Notes: generated by a model not told the origin, from the sequence alone. 32,209 nt of DNA from Syntrophomonas sp. (GCF_028707975.1 NZ_JAQVZX010000021.1:1-32209), one strand, 5' to 3'. Shown: positions 1 to 8,455, numbered from the stretch's first letter. Program-made: numbers and translations.

Positions 1-83
1 TTAATAAGCAAAAGTCCAATCACTACTGACAGAACCACAATAAGCAATACTGCAATAAATTCCTTTCTATCCTGATATAGCAA
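1..83 (-). CDS. N-terminal fragment of a small membrane protein (runs off the window)
   Basis: Reading leftwards, a TTG codon at 83-81 follows an AAAAGGAGA ribosome binding site with 7 bases between. It opens a frame with no stop to the window edge: 27 residues beginning LYQDRKEF and continuing as an unbroken hydrophobic stretch (IAVLLIVVLSVVIGLLLI), so it is probably anchored by an N-terminal membrane helix. A TATAAT-like -10 box (142-147, minus strand) lies about 60 bases upstream without a clear -35. The family cannot be told from this much sequence. Bases 84-230 hold nothing else that I recognise. Confidence 0.5.
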   Translation of the reverse strand, partial: MLYQDRKEFIAVLLIVVLSVVIGLLLI

Positions 84-230
84 TTACTCATCTCCTTTTT
101 TTCACGGGAGTCAGACAGGTTCTTCGCGGATTTCATATGTGCTATTATACTATGAGAGTGAAAAAAGAAATAGAGAGAAGGCAGGGTAAGTGCTATCTTA
201 GGGGAGAATAGTATCCTAAAAAATATTAAA

Positions 231-248
231 GGGAGGTTTTAGCCTCCC
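231..248 (-). terminator. Intrinsic terminator of tRNA-Leu
   Basis: Perfect 6-bp stem GGGAGG/CCTCCC with a 6-base loop, T-rich on both sides (TTTAATATTTTTT on the minus strand, TATTTTT on the plus strand). It lies 11 bases past the tRNA 3' end, so it most likely ends the tRNA transcript. It could work in both directions. Confidence 0.7.
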
Positions 249-259
249 TATTTTTACTA

Positions 260-346
260 TGGTGCGGATGAAGGGACTTGAACCCCCATGAAGTTGCCCT
301 CACACGGACCTGAACCGTGCGCGTCTGCCAATTCCGCCACATCCGC
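260..346 (-). tRNA. tRNA-Leu (anticodon CAG)
   Basis: An 87-nt class II tRNA on the minus strand. The acceptor stem is GCGGATG/CATCCGC, the 3' CCA is encoded (260-262) and the discriminator is A. The D region (TGGCGGAATTGGCAGACGCG), long variable arm and GGTTCAAGTCC T-loop are typical of tRNA-Leu. The anticodon stem CACGG/CCGTG encloses TTCAGGT, giving anticodon CAG, which reads CUG. It is a single-gene unit with its own promoter and terminator. Confidence 0.95.
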
Positions 347-368
347 ATTGCTTATTTCAGCAAATCAA

Positions 369-398
369 ATTATATTACATGCTAATCTCGCTTGTCAA
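369..398 (-). promoter_or_regulatory. Sigma-A promoter of tRNA-Leu
   Basis: On the minus strand TTGACA (398-393) and TATAAT (374-369), both perfect consensus, are separated by 18 bases. They sit about 23 bases before the tRNA 5' end, as expected for a strong stable-RNA promoter. Confidence 0.85.
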
Positions 399-531
399 GG
401 GCTTTTAGGAGATAATTATTCCACCCGCGAGCCGACTTTCTCTTTGATACTTCCTTAGTGGATGCAAAAGCTTTTTAAAACCCCGAAAGGAATGGTAAAA
501 TAGTCATAACTTATGTGGAGGAGGCCGAAAG

Positions 532-1080
532 ATGGAAAAGTTCCGCTTGCAAAGAAATGATAGCACATTAATGATTATTGACCTGCAGGAAAGATTGATG
601 CAGGCTATGAAAGATCGGGAGCGGGTATATAAGAATACCAATCTACTATTGGCAACTGCCCAGCAGTTTGATATTCCGGTAGTTCTGAGCGAACAATATC
701 CTAAGGGACTGGGACCTACCGTCAAAGAAATTAAGGATAATCTTACTTCATATCATTACCTGGATAAGACTTGTTTTTCTCTATGCAACCAGGAGGCCAA
801 AACCACCTTGGAAAAGATTGGCAAACACACTATTATTGTAACTGGAAGTGAGACCCATGTATGTGTGTTTCAAACCGTGCGGGATTTACTGGAATTGGGT
901 TTCAATGTTCACCTGGTCAGGGATGCAGTCTGTTCGCGCTTCGACGAAAACTATATAAATGCTCTGGCCTTGATGCGCGACATGGGAGCGGTAATTACTA
1001 ATACGGAGACAGTAGTCTTTGATCTGTTGCAGGAAGCAGGGACGCATGAATTCAAATGTATTTCACCTCTAATAAAATAG
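532..1080 (+). CDS. Isochorismatase-family cysteine hydrolase
   Basis: A 182-aa single-domain protein of the isochorismatase-like (cysteine hydrolase) superfamily, probably cytoplasmic. The three positions of the family triad can be placed: Asp17 in MIIDLQE, Lys79 in LDKTCFS and nucleophile Cys111 in VTGSETHVCV, where the residues before Cys form the usual turn. Members hydrolyse isochorismate, nicotinamide, N-carbamoyl compounds and others; the substrate cannot be read from the sequence, and there is no siderophore or NAD gene nearby. A GGAGGAGG ribosome binding site supports the ATG. The 239-bp gap and separate promoter before the next gene argue for an independent transcript. Confidence 0.85.
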   Translation: MEKFRLQRNDSTLMIIDLQERLMQAMKDRERVYKNTNLLLATAQQFDIPVVLSEQYPKGLGPTVKEIKDNLTSYHYLDKTCFSLCNQEAKTTLEKIGKHTIIVTGSETHVCVFQTVRDLLELGFNVHLVRDAVCSRFDENYINALALMRDMGAVITNTETVVFDLLQEAGTHEFKCISPLIK

Positions 1081-1186
1081 AAATATTTAATCAGCCAAGG
1101 TATGATTCCTTGAATTTTGTTATAATGTTTTGTATTAACCCCTATGGCCGGGGGCCGTCCCCGTGATATATTTTATATAATTCGCT

Positions 1187-1215
1187 TTGACAAGCCAGGC
1201 TAAGCCTATTATAAT
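1187..1215 (+). promoter_or_regulatory. Perfect-consensus sigma-A promoter for the EF-G paralogue
   Basis: TTGACA (1187-1192), 17 bases, TATAAT (1210-1215). Transcription would start near 1222, leaving a leader of about 98 bases before the ATG at 1320. A second possible promoter, an extended -10 TGTTATAAT ending at 1126, lies upstream. Confidence 0.8.
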
Positions 1216-1319
1216 TAATTTTTGGGTGTAAATTTGCATCCAGCGTTAGAAATAGTATTGCGGGATAGAAATGCCGCAACTTTTTGTGATTCGCGTTTGA
1301 AGGAGGAACTTTTCCCATA

Positions 1320-3341
1320 ATGTTAAAAGAGATTAGAAACATAGGAATTATTGCCCATATTGATGCGGGCAAAACCACCACAACAGAAAGGATACTCTAT
1401 TACACTGGACTAACCCATAAAATGGGGGAAACCCATGATGGAGATAGTGTTATGGATTTCCTGCCCTGGGAAAAAGAACGGGGAATAACCGTAGCCTCAG
1501 CCGCTACCCGATGCTTTTGGAAGGGCAATACTATTAATATTATCGATACCCCAGGTCATGTGGATTTTACTGCCGAAGTGGAAAGGAGTCTGCGTATACT
1601 TGATGGTGCGGTAGTAATCTTCTGTGGAAAGGGTGGGGTTGAACCACAATCTGAAACTGTATGGAGACAGGCAGATAAGTACCGGATTCCTCGTATCGCC
1701 TATGTAAATAAAATGGATGCCATAGGGGCTGATTTCTTCCGGGTGGTGGAGCAGATAAAGCAGCGCCTTGGATCTAATCCGTTGATTATTAGTCTGCCGG
1801 TTTTTAAAGAGGAATGCTTCAGCGGCATTATTGATTTGTTAAAAATGAAGTATTATACCTTTACGGGAAAACTGGGCCATGATATTGCAGAAGAGTCTAT
1901 ACCAGCAGAATATGCAGATATTGCGGGAAACTGGCGCTCAGTCCTGGTGGAAAGACTTGCCGAGACTGATGAAACTCTGCTCGATCTATATTATAACAAC
2001 AAAGAAATTAATGCTGATTTGCTGGCCCAGGTAATCAAAACAAACACTGTGGCCGGAAATATGGTACCCGTATGCTGTGGTAGTTCTTATCGTAATATCG
2101 GAGTGCAATTGCTTCTGGACTCCATAGTGGAATACCTGCCGTCACCGCTGGATATTCCTGGTAGCAAAGCGGTTCTATTGGAAACAGCTGAGACTATTAC
2201 TGTGATGCCAAACCCAGAGGAAGCTTTTTCTGCTCTCGTCTTTAAGATTATAAACGACCGGCATGTTGGCCGGCTAGCTTTTGCCCGAGTTTACTCCGGT
2301 AGTTTGACTGCTGGTGCAGCAGTTTTTAATAGCAGCAAAAATAAACGGGAGCGGGTAGGACGACTGCTCAGAATGCACGCTGACCACCGCGAGGAGATTT
2401 CCCAAGTAAGCGCGGGAGACATTGTAGCTATAATCGGCCTTAAAGATGTTGCCACCGGCGATACTCTCTGTGCAGAAAGCTCTCCGGTTCTTCTGGAAAC
2501 CATTGAATTTCCGCAGCCGGTGATCCAGATTGCTATAGAACCGAAAAACCAAGCGGGACTTGATAAAATATCTGAAGCCCTGAATCGGATTTCAGCCGAA
2601 GATCCGACATTTAAAATTTCCTATAACAAGGAAACGGGGCAAATATTGCTTGCAGGTATGGGTGAATTGCATCTGGAAATAGTGACTGAGCGACTCAGCC
2701 GGGAATTCAAGTTGGAATTTAATACCGGCCAACCGCAAGTAGCTTACCGGGAAACTATTGGGAAGTCGGCTGAACAAGTTACCCGCTATGTAAAACAGAG
2801 CGGGGGTAAAGGCCAATTTGCCCATGTTGTTTTGAGGCTGGAACCCGGTGAAGGCTTTGAGTTTGTTAACCGTATAAGCCAGGGCAACATACCGCGGGAA
2901 TATATCCCAGCGGTTGAAGCCGGCATCAAACAAGCTCTGGAAGAAGGGGTGCTTAAGGGATACCCCGTAGTAAATATCAAGGCCACTCTCCTGGATGGTT
3001 CTTTCCATGAAGTTGATTCTTCAGAGATGGCTTTTAAAACGGCCGGCTTCCTGGCTGCCAGGGAATGTCTCAAGAAAGCTAACCCGCGCCTGCTGGAACC
3101 GGTGATGCGGCTGGAAATCGTGTCCCCGGAGGAATATACCGGTAACATTATCAATAATATCACTAATCGGAGGGGCAAACTGGAATCGCTGGAGATGGAA
3201 AACCATACTCAGATTATAAGGGGTTGCGTACCTCTGGCCGAACTCTTTGGCTACTCCACCGTCTTGCGTTCATTAACTCAGGGAAGGGCTGGCTTCTCCA
3301 TGGAGTTTTCCCACTATAAGGAACGGCACCTGGCGTCTTAG
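1320..3341 (+). CDS. Elongation factor G paralogue (EF-G2-like translational GTPase)
   Basis: A 673-aa translational GTPase with the full EF-G layout: G1 AHIDAGKT (12-19), switch [12 protein letters not shown]3 DTPGH (from Asp76), G4 NKMD (from Asn130), then domains II-V ending in [20 protein letters not shown]. It is slightly shorter than housekeeping EF-G (about 690 aa) and stands alone, without rpsL, rpsG or tufA, so it is more likely the second EF-G copy common in clostridia than the essential fusA. Paralogues may act in ribosome recycling or lack normal translocase activity; which applies here is unknown. The GGAGG is 13 bases before the ATG, longer than usual. A strong promoter precedes it and a terminator follows. 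Confidence 0.88.
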   Translation: MLKEIRNIGIIAHIDAGKTTTTERILYYTGLTHKMGETHDGDSVMDFLPWEKERGITVASAATRCFWKGNTINIIDTPGHVDFTAEVERSLRILDGAVVIFCGKGGVEPQSETVWRQADKYRIPRIAYVNKMDAIGADFFRVVEQIKQRLGSNPLIISLPVFKEECFSGIIDLLKMKYYTFTGKLGHDIAEESIPAEYADIAGNWRSVLVERLAETDETLLDLYYNNKEINADLLAQVIKTNTVAGNMVPVCCGSSYRNIGVQLLLDSIVEYLPSPLDIPGSKAVLLETAETITVMPNPEEAFSALVFKIINDRHVGRLAFARVYSGSLTAGAAVFNSSKNKRERVGRLLRMHADHREEISQVSAGDIVAIIGLKDVATGDTLCAESSPVLLETIEFPQPVIQIAIEPKNQAGLDKISEALNRISAEDPTFKISYNKETGQILLAGMGELHLEIVTERLSREFKLEFNTGQPQVAYRETIGKSAEQVTRYVKQSGGKGQFAHVVLRLEPGEGFEFVNRISQGNIPREYIPAVEAGIKQALEEGVLKGYPVVNIKATLLDGSFHEVDSSEMAFKTAGFLAARECLKKANPRLLEPVMRLEIVSPEEYTGNIINNITNRRGKLESLEMENHTQIIRGCVPLAELFGYSTVLRSLTQGRAGFSMEFSHYKERHLAS

Positions 3342-3366
3342 AATTTGATTTCCTTATACCAATTAT

Positions 3367-3424
3367 AAAGGTACGGCATTATCTGTTAACTGATCTGATT
3401 AAACAGATTACCGTACCTTTTCTC
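3367..3424 (+). terminator. Long intrinsic terminator after the EF-G paralogue
   Basis: A 10-bp perfect stem AAAGGTACGG (3367-3376)/CCGTACCTTT (3411-3420) runs into TTTTCTCTTT. Inside it a second stem, ATCTGTT/AACAGAT, closes the structure further. It lies between convergent genes and is A-rich on the far side, so it may also stop minus-strand transcripts. Confidence 0.8.
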
Positions 3425-3493
3425 TTTACTTCTCTTACTTCTCTAAAGACTCTGGCTTTCCCCCTAAGCGAGTTCTGCTTTAATACACTCCTT

Positions 3494-4750
3494 CTAAGGA
3501 ACGGTAGGTTGTGCTGCCAGTTTGCTCTCTTGCCAATCGATTACCGCAGCCACACTGGCAAGTTCTTCTGGAGGAAGGTTCCCGCTAAAAGTAACTTGAT
3601 ACTCCTGATTATCTATAAGCAGGGTTTCTTTTATGGAGTTTTGCATTACCATGGATTCTGGAGAAGCACCAATATCTTGAGAGGAATTAGGCGACTGCTG
3701 GGTCTCACTGCTCGTAATCTCACAGCTCTTAACATCAATCGTTTCCTCAAGAGTAAGCACCGGGGTAGTCGTTTTGCTGCTGTTGGAGAGATTTTCCGTT
3801 AGTGTTTTACTGCTCATAGATTGAGGATCAAGTGTTTTATCAGTATCCCGCCTCTCTTGCTCCGAAGCCGAGGTAGTCATCAAGCCAGCATTCTTGTTTT
3901 CTTGGGGATTTACCGTAATCTTTAGCTCAACTCCGTTGTCTATCTTTTTATAAGTAAAGGAATACTCAGCTGAACCCTGGCTGGCTCCTAACAGTTGATA
4001 GGATTCAGGCAAACCGGAGGGGAGCAGCATCTTTGCTTCCTCAATGGGAACATTGCTGGGGGATGATTTGCCCCGGTTTGCTGCTTCATGCAGATCTCTT
4101 TTGTCTGTTGCTGGGGAAGGAGCAGTGTCAGGATGATAGGCTAATTTCCAGCTTTCATCGGCACCCGTATCAGCTGAAACTTTTGCCGCTGGCTTCTCCA
4201 GATTATTAGAATATCCTAGAGTAATCTCGGTTTCCTCTTTTGATTCACTCTTTATCACTGCGTTATACGATTCAACCTGCCCGGAAATAATACTTTCTTG
4301 GGGCCTATCCTGTTTGAGGGATAGTGGAACAACAGGCTGAGAATTAGTAGGGGTCTTATCTGCCAGATCTATCCACCCCCCCTGCAGTAACTGGCTAACT
4401 CCCAGAAAAACGAGCAGAAATACTGCAGCGATGGCTACTCTGGCTCGCATAATTCCCCAGTTTGATTTCTTTTTTTCAAGAAAAGCCACAGGAAGATCTT
4501 CGCTATCGTTCTGGGGAGCTATGGATCCATAGCGAGTTTCAATAAGCGTCATCAAATCGCTGGTAAAAGTCTCTGAAAGTGGGGGGATATCTGCTGCCTC
4601 TTTAATAAGCTCATTTTCTAAATTCACCAAATCCATTTTATGGCGGCAAGAAATACATTTTTGCAGGTGTTCATCAACCGCCTGACGTTTTTTAGGGGTG
4701 AGGGTGTTATCACAATAGGAAAGGAAACTGTCCAAATTATGGCATTTCAC
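3494..4750 (-). CDS. Membrane anti-sigma factor with zinc-finger ZAS motif
   Basis: A 418-aa protein directly downstream of the ECF sigma gene. Residues 1-45 carry the anti-sigma zinc motif His28-x3-Cys32-x2-Cys35 (HLQKCISC). One membrane helix lies at about 103-122 (after KKKSNWGIMRAR), and a ~290-residue extracytoplasmic part follows: a Ser/Thr/Pro-rich linker plus two short beta-type segments (around 235-270 and 370-415) resembling the DUF4367-like sensory domains of some clostridial anti-sigma factors. Role by family: hold the sigma factor at the membrane until an envelope signal releases it. The start is GTG (4750-4748), abutting the sigma TAG stop, with AAAGGGGG upstream, so translation is probably coupled. 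Confidence 0.85.
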   Translation of the reverse strand: MKCHNLDSFLSYCDNTLTPKKRQAVDEHLQKCISCRHKMDLVNLENELIKEAADIPPLSETFTSDLMTLIETRYGSIAPQNDSEDLPVAFLEKKKSNWGIMRARVAIAAVFLLVFLGVSQLLQGGWIDLADKTPTNSQPVVPLSLKQDRPQESIISGQVESYNAVIKSESKEETEITLGYSNNLEKPAAKVSADTGADESWKLAYHPDTAPSPATDKRDLHEAANRGKSSPSNVPIEEAKMLLPSGLPESYQLLGASQGSAEYSFTYKKIDNGVELKITVNPQENKNAGLMTTSASEQERRDTDKTLDPQSMSSKTLTENLSNSSKTTTPVLTLEETIDVKSCEITSSETQQSPNSSQDIGASPESMVMQNSIKETLLIDNQEYQVTFSGNLPPEELASVAAVIDWQESKLAAQPTVP

Positions 4751-5329
4751 CTATATTATCCCCCTTTCCTTGCGGTTGTTCAAAATTCTTTTTCTTAAAG
4801 CCATGCGGGCACGGTGCACTTTAACTTCAATATTATCCTTACTAACCCCCAGGATATCAGCAATCTCCTGGTTGTTAAACTCCATTTGATAACGCAAAGC
4901 AATAACTGTTCGATAGCTTTCCGGCAACTGCATAATAGCAGTGCCTATTTCCTTCCGCAATTCTTCTCTTTCCATAAATAATTGCGGATCACCGGTATCG
5001 AAATGACTTTGTTTATTAAATGATATAGAAACAAATGACTCATCAAAATTCAGATTAATAATATTTTTTTTCTTGCGAAGCGCACTTATACTAGTGTTGA
5101 CTGCAATACGATGAAGCCAGGGCGAAAATTTTTTTTGGCGGTCAAATTGATAGAGCTTTTCAAAAAGGGTAAAAAAGACTTCCTGACTGATATCTTCAGC
5201 ATCTTGATAATGTCCAGTTATCCGATAGACAATAGCAAATACCGATTTCTTATACCGGTTAACCAGCTCTTCAAATGCCGCAATGTTGCCCAACAGTGCC
5301 TGTTCCGCCAACAATTCATCACTTATCAC
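4751..5329 (-). CDS. ECF-type RNA polymerase sigma factor (SigW-like)
   Basis: Sigma-70 region 2 (ELVNRYKKSVFAIVYRI, then DAEDISQEVFFTLFE, the core-binding and -10 helices) and region 4 (LPESYRTVIALRY, then the helix-turn-helix NQEIADILGVSKDN) are separated by a linker with no region 3, which defines an ECF sigma. The frame is open from an ATG at 5359, but that codon has no ribosome binding site. The GTG at 5329-5327 has GGGGAG nine bases upstream and gives the usual ECF start, so I take 192 aa. ECF factors normally drive their own operon. A GGAAC motif about 100 bases upstream (minus strand) could be its -35, but no convincing -10 goes with it. Confidence 0.9.
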   Translation of the reverse strand: MISDELLAEQALLGNIAAFEELVNRYKKSVFAIVYRITGHYQDAEDISQEVFFTLFEKLYQFDRQKKFSPWLHRIAVNTSISALRKKKNIINLNFDESFVSISFNKQSHFDTGDPQLFMEREELRKEIGTAIMQLPESYRTVIALRYQMEFNNQEIADILGVSKDNIEVKVHRARMALRKRILNNRKERGII

Positions 5330-5500
5330 CTGATCCAGCTCCCCAGCTACCTTAAACATTTATACGCAGATTTATATGGCAGCTTTCATTTTATAATAAT
5401 TTGATTTAACCCTCTAAGGAAATTTTAAAATAGTCGTTCCAGTTCATAGTTGAAAATAATACTTTTTTCACTAAATCTTACTTGTGTAAAATATAAAAAT

Positions 5501-5674
5501 GACTCTACTGCAAAAACCCCTTTTGTTGCATAAGGGTTGCATAAATATACAAAGCGAGCGTTGGCGAAGGTGAAAGCGGGCGGTCGAAGACCGCCCTTAC
5601 AATGCCTTGCAGTCGCTAGCTGAGCGGTATATTTATGCACACTAAGCATATTTATTACTTCTTGCAGTGACATC
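5501..5674. mobile_element. MITE-like element, copy 1 (174 bp)
   Basis: A non-coding element flanked by the direct repeat AAAAAT (5495-5500 and 5675-5680), a likely 6-bp target-site duplication. Its ends are imperfect terminal inverted repeats: GACTCTACTGCAAAAA at the left and GATGTCACTGCAAGAA read inwards from the right. Subterminal inverted repeats TGCATAAATATAC/GTATATTTATGCA lie at about 5539-5551 and 5627-5639. The interior holds a perfect hairpin GGGCGGTC-GAA-GACCGCCC (5578-5596). The ends match, in opposite orientation, the element at 8070-8326. It carries no ORF worth calling. The rest of 5330-5935 shows no gene. Confidence 0.75.
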
Positions 5675-5869
5675 AAAAATTAATTGCAAAAAACAATAAT
5701 ATCCTGTTTATATACAATATCTTTGCCGAATCTTTGCCGAGTCATATTAAATCAGGGGAAAAAATCAAATTCCAGTCTCAATAATACCATATTGGTATTG
5801 CTTTCCCAACCGCATTGTTTGAGCGTATGGGGCAGGGAAAAAGGTTTGTGAGCATATGTGCAAAAAAAC

Positions 5870-5900
5870 TTGCTTGAGATCTGTCTTTGAGGTATATAAT
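5870..5900 (+). promoter_or_regulatory. Probable promoter of the Mrp-family gene
   Basis: A TATAAT -10 box at 5895-5900 lies 35 bases before the start codon. The -35 is ambiguous: TTGCTT at 5870 (19-base spacer) or TTGAGA at 5874 (15-base spacer), neither at the best distance. Confidence 0.4.
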
Positions 5901-5935
5901 AAGAGGAACTAAAGAGTAGTGAAAGGAGTAAAATC

Positions 5936-6775
5936 ATGTCTGAACAATGCAAAACCTGTCCCTCCAATGGCGGCTGCAACATTGACCCCGCTGATTGTGG
6001 AGTAGAAGTGGAAAAATCGCTTCTGGGGGCCTTAAATCAAATTCGAAATGTTATCGTGGTTATGAGTGGTAAGGGTGGAGTAGGAAAATCATCGGTAACG
6101 GCTCTCATTGCCTCCAACCTGGCCAAAGAAGGCTTTGCTGTCGGGATTTTAGATGCAGACATAACCGGCCCCAGCCAGCCTAAAGCCTTTGGTATCCACA
6201 AACCCCAAATTACGGCCAGCGAATATGGCATGACTCCTCCTCTTACCAAGTTGGGCATAAAAATCATATCCGTAAACTTCTTCCTTCCCAATGAAGACGA
6301 TCCGGTCATCTGGCGCGGCCCCCTTTTGGCTGGTGCGGTAAATCAGTTTTGGGGCGAAGTAGATTGGAGAGATTTGGATTACCTGGTAGTAGACTTACCT
6401 CCTGGAACCGGCGATGTTCCACTGACTGTAATTCAATCCTTACCTGTTAAGGGCATAGTGATTGTATCTTCACCACAAGACTTGGCCTTTATGGTAGTCA
6501 AGAAGACTATAAATATGGCTAAAAAGCTCAATGTTCCTATACTGGGACTGATTGAAAATATGAGTCATGCCATTTGTCCACACTGCGGGGAAAAGCTGGA
6601 GATATTCGGGACAAGCCAGGGAGCAAAGGTGGCCAGTGATAGCGGACTGGACTTTCTGGGTTCCTTACCCTGGGATACTAGACTAAATGCCATGGTAGAT
6701 GAAGGAAAGGTAGAAGAGTATAGCTCCAAGGAGATGAATGCTATTATTGACCAGATCCTTAAAAAGCTACCTTAA
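5936..6775 (+). CDS. Mrp/NBP35 family P-loop ATPase, iron-sulfur carrier
   Basis: A 279-aa cytoplasmic ATPase of the Mrp/NBP35 (ApbC) family, which binds a bridging Fe-S cluster and passes it to target proteins. The deviant Walker A GKGGVGKS (45-52), switch motif DADITGPS and PPGTGD are clear. The cluster-binding pair Cys214-x2-Cys217 (CPHC) is present. The N-terminus adds a four-cysteine segment (Cys5, 8, 14, 21), as in NBP35-type proteins, which could carry a second cluster. The start is well marked by GAAAGGAG seven bases upstream. Such proteins are common in anaerobes rich in Fe-S enzymes, consistent with IorA in this window. Confidence 0.9.
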   Translation: MSEQCKTCPSNGGCNIDPADCGVEVEKSLLGALNQIRNVIVVMSGKGGVGKSSVTALIASNLAKEGFAVGILDADITGPSQPKAFGIHKPQITASEYGMTPPLTKLGIKIISVNFFLPNEDDPVIWRGPLLAGAVNQFWGEVDWRDLDYLVVDLPPGTGDVPLTVIQSLPVKGIVIVSSPQDLAFMVVKKTINMAKKLNVPILGLIENMSHAICPHCGEKLEIFGTSQGAKVASDSGLDFLGSLPWDTRLNAMVDEGKVEEYSSKEMNAIIDQILKKLP

Positions 6776-6800
6776 TATCAACCAGTAGCAAACCTGGAAC

Positions 6801-6817
6801 ATTGACCTACGGTCAAT
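6801..6817. repeat. Short palindrome between mrp-like gene and xth
   Basis: ATTGACC-TAC-GGTCAAT: a 7-bp perfect inverted repeat with a 3-base centre. No T-run follows, so it is more like a protein-binding palindrome than a terminator. No known operator is recognised. Confidence 0.3.
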
Positions 6818-6881
6818 TAAATCCAAGCAAATCAGAAGCGTAATGAGCGATTTATTTTCCAAGGTATGGGAAGGTTTGTAT

Positions 6882-7643
6882 ATGAAGATATATTCCTGGA
6901 ATGTTAATGGTATCAGGGCGGTTCAAAAAATGGGTTTTATCTCGTGGCTAATGGAAGAGCAACCGGATGTTCTCTGCCTGCAGGAGACCAAAGCCCATCC
7001 CGAACAATTGGAAAAATCTCTGCTAAACATTAAGGGCTACCAGAGTTGCTGGAACTCAGGGCAGAGAAGGGGTTACAGCGGGGTGGCCAGCTATTTTCAA
7101 GAAGTACCCTTGCAGGTGGAAAAAAACCTGGGGGTTGTGGAGTTTGACAATGAAGGCCGGGTCTTGATTAGCTTTCATGAGAACCTGGTTATTTTAAATG
7201 TCTATTTCCCCAACGGGCAAATGGGAGAGGAACGCCTGGCTTATAAGATGCGTTTTTACGAGTATTTGATCAGCTATTGTGAGGAAATCAAAAGTCGTTA
7301 TCCCCGTTTACTTATATGCGGTGACTTTAATACGGCTCACCGGGAAATCGACCTGAAAAATCCTAAAACCAATGAAAAGCGTTCCGGCTTTTTGCCAGAA
7401 GAAAGGGAAATGCTGGATAAGTTTTTATCCCATGGCTATGTAGATGCGTACCGTTATCTTTATCCGGAAAAAGTCCAATATTCCTGGTGGAGTTACCGTA
7501 CCAGGGCCCGGGAGCGTAACGCAGGTTGGAGGATTGATTATTTTTATGTTTCCGAAAAGCTGGTTAATGATATTATAGACTGTGAGATACTGGATCAAGT
7601 ACCGGGCTCCGACCATTGCCCTATAGCTCTGTATTTAAAGTAA
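6882..7643 (+). CDS. xth: Exodeoxyribonuclease III (AP endonuclease)
   Basis: A 253-aa enzyme of the ExoIII/AP endonuclease family, which cuts DNA at abasic sites and degrades 3' ends in base excision repair. Active-site motifs are all present: WNVNGIRA (Asn7), LQET (Glu35), GDFNTAH (Asp148, Asn150) and GSDHCPI (Asp244, His245). The frame extends upstream to an ATG at 6843, but that codon has no ribosome binding site. The ATG at 6882 has GGGAAGG seven bases upstream and matches the family N-terminus MKIYSWNVNG. It lies 106 bp after the Mrp-like gene, so they may be co-transcribed. Confidence 0.93.
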   Translation: MKIYSWNVNGIRAVQKMGFISWLMEEQPDVLCLQETKAHPEQLEKSLLNIKGYQSCWNSGQRRGYSGVASYFQEVPLQVEKNLGVVEFDNEGRVLISFHENLVILNVYFPNGQMGEERLAYKMRFYEYLISYCEEIKSRYPRLLICGDFNTAHREIDLKNPKTNEKRSGFLPEEREMLDKFLSHGYVDAYRYLYPEKVQYSWWSYRTRARERNAGWRIDYFYVSEKLVNDIIDCEILDQVPGSDHCPIALYLK

Positions 7644-7699
7644 ACTGGCTTTTCCGGCTGATTTTTAAAAAAGGGGTTAAATAATGCCTGATTATTGTA

Positions 7700-7762
7700 T
7701 ATAATTAGATAGTAACAACTAAATTCACGGTTATGAGGAGGCAATCCAATAGAGGATTGCCT
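7700..7762 (+). promoter_or_regulatory. Possible promoter and leader hairpin of the 48-aa protein gene
   Basis: A TATAAT-type -10 (7700-7705) is followed by a perfect 9-bp hairpin AGGCAATCC (7739-7747)/GGATTGCCT (7754-7762) with a 6-base loop, then about 50 bases to the start codon. The hairpin is in the 5' leader and lacks a U-run, so it may stabilise or regulate the message rather than terminate it. No clear -35. Confidence 0.35.
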
Positions 7763-7813
7763 GTAGCTGTAATTTGTTTCCCCATCGCTAGGATTGATTG
7801 GAGGAATGATATT

Positions 7814-7960
7814 ATGGTAACAAAATTGTTTATGGAATTAAAAAATCTCTTTGCTGACTTGGCTTCAACCTTGATTCTAGGCAAAAATAAAGACGCCGCC
7901 AATCTGGCCTTGATATTATCGGAGAAGAGCAAAGCCCTGGCCGAAGAACTAGGCAAGTAG
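7814..7960 (+). CDS. Small hypothetical protein (48 aa)
   Basis: A 48-residue, mostly helical protein starting MVTKLFMELKNLFADLAS and ending AEELGK, with no cysteines or membrane segment of convincing length. The start is chosen because GGAGG lies nine bases before this ATG; the longer open frame upstream would read through the leader hairpin. It sits alone between its own leader and an intrinsic terminator, an arrangement that supports a real small gene. I do not recognise the family. Confidence 0.55.
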   Translation: MVTKLFMELKNLFADLASTLILGKNKDAANLALILSEKSKALAEELGK

Positions 7961-8024
7961 TAGTAGGGGTCATTCTAAAATGGCCTTGCACGAATACTTG
8001 AATAGATCGAAGAGTGAATTTGCA

Positions 8025-8049
8025 AACACTGTTCAGGCAGTGTTTTTTT
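8025..8049 (+). terminator. Intrinsic terminator after the 48-aa protein gene
   Basis: Perfect 7-bp stem AACACTG (8025-8031)/CAGTGTT (8038-8044) with a TTCAGG loop, followed by a run of Ts. Confidence 0.85.
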
Positions 8050-8069
8050 GCTGTCTATCTTTAAGATAT

Positions 8070-8326
8070 GATGTCACTGCAAAAAGTTATTAATATGCAC
8101 TGCATAAATATACCGCTCGCAGTCTAAATGGGCAACACCTGGGCTGCTTGTCTTGCGGCGAAAGGGGTACCGCGCTAATCTCCCGTCCATGGGAGGCAAC
8201 CTTAATAGCGACATCCGAAGGATGGAGCACCAGGAGTACCCGCAGGGTGTTGCATCCATGCTTCGCCAACGCTTTGTATATTTATGCAACCCTTATGCAA
8301 CAAAAAGGGTTTTTTACAGGGGAATC
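8070..8326. mobile_element. MITE-like element, copy 2 (257 bp), inverted relative to copy 1
   Basis: Flanked by the direct repeat AGATAT (8064-8069 and 8327-8332), a likely 6-bp target-site duplication. The terminal inverted repeats are GATGTCACTGCAAAAA at the left and GATTCCCCTGTAAAAAA read inwards from the right; the subterminal TGCATAAATATAC repeats are the same as in copy 1. Both ends (about 55 bp each) match copy 1 in reverse orientation, but the interior is different and longer. It is bounded by GCAACACC (8132-8139)/GGTGTTGC (8246-8253) and shares sequence with 26900-26950. The short ORFs crossing it are not credible genes. Confidence 0.75.
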
Positions 8327-8455
8327 AGATATTAATTCATTAATTTTTATTTTTTTAAATGGGGAAATACGGTAAGACTATAATTGAGAAAGCTGTTGTG
8401 CATACCCTCTACAACTAAAGCCCGGCAAGTATACAATATTTTTTCCCCGGTTGCT

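Noticed and set aside
2274-3206. Several minus-strand ORFs of 60-140 codons
   Set aside because: Shadows of the EF-G paralogue frame; no start signals.
5425-5982. Minus-strand ORFs of 76-83 codons between sigma gene and the Mrp-like gene
   Set aside because: One crosses the MITE-like element, the other overlaps the Mrp-like promoter and start; neither has a ribosome binding site.
8074-8375. Short ORFs on both strands across MITE-like copy 2
   Set aside because: They span terminal repeats and lack start signals; the apparent coding is a by-product of the repeat.
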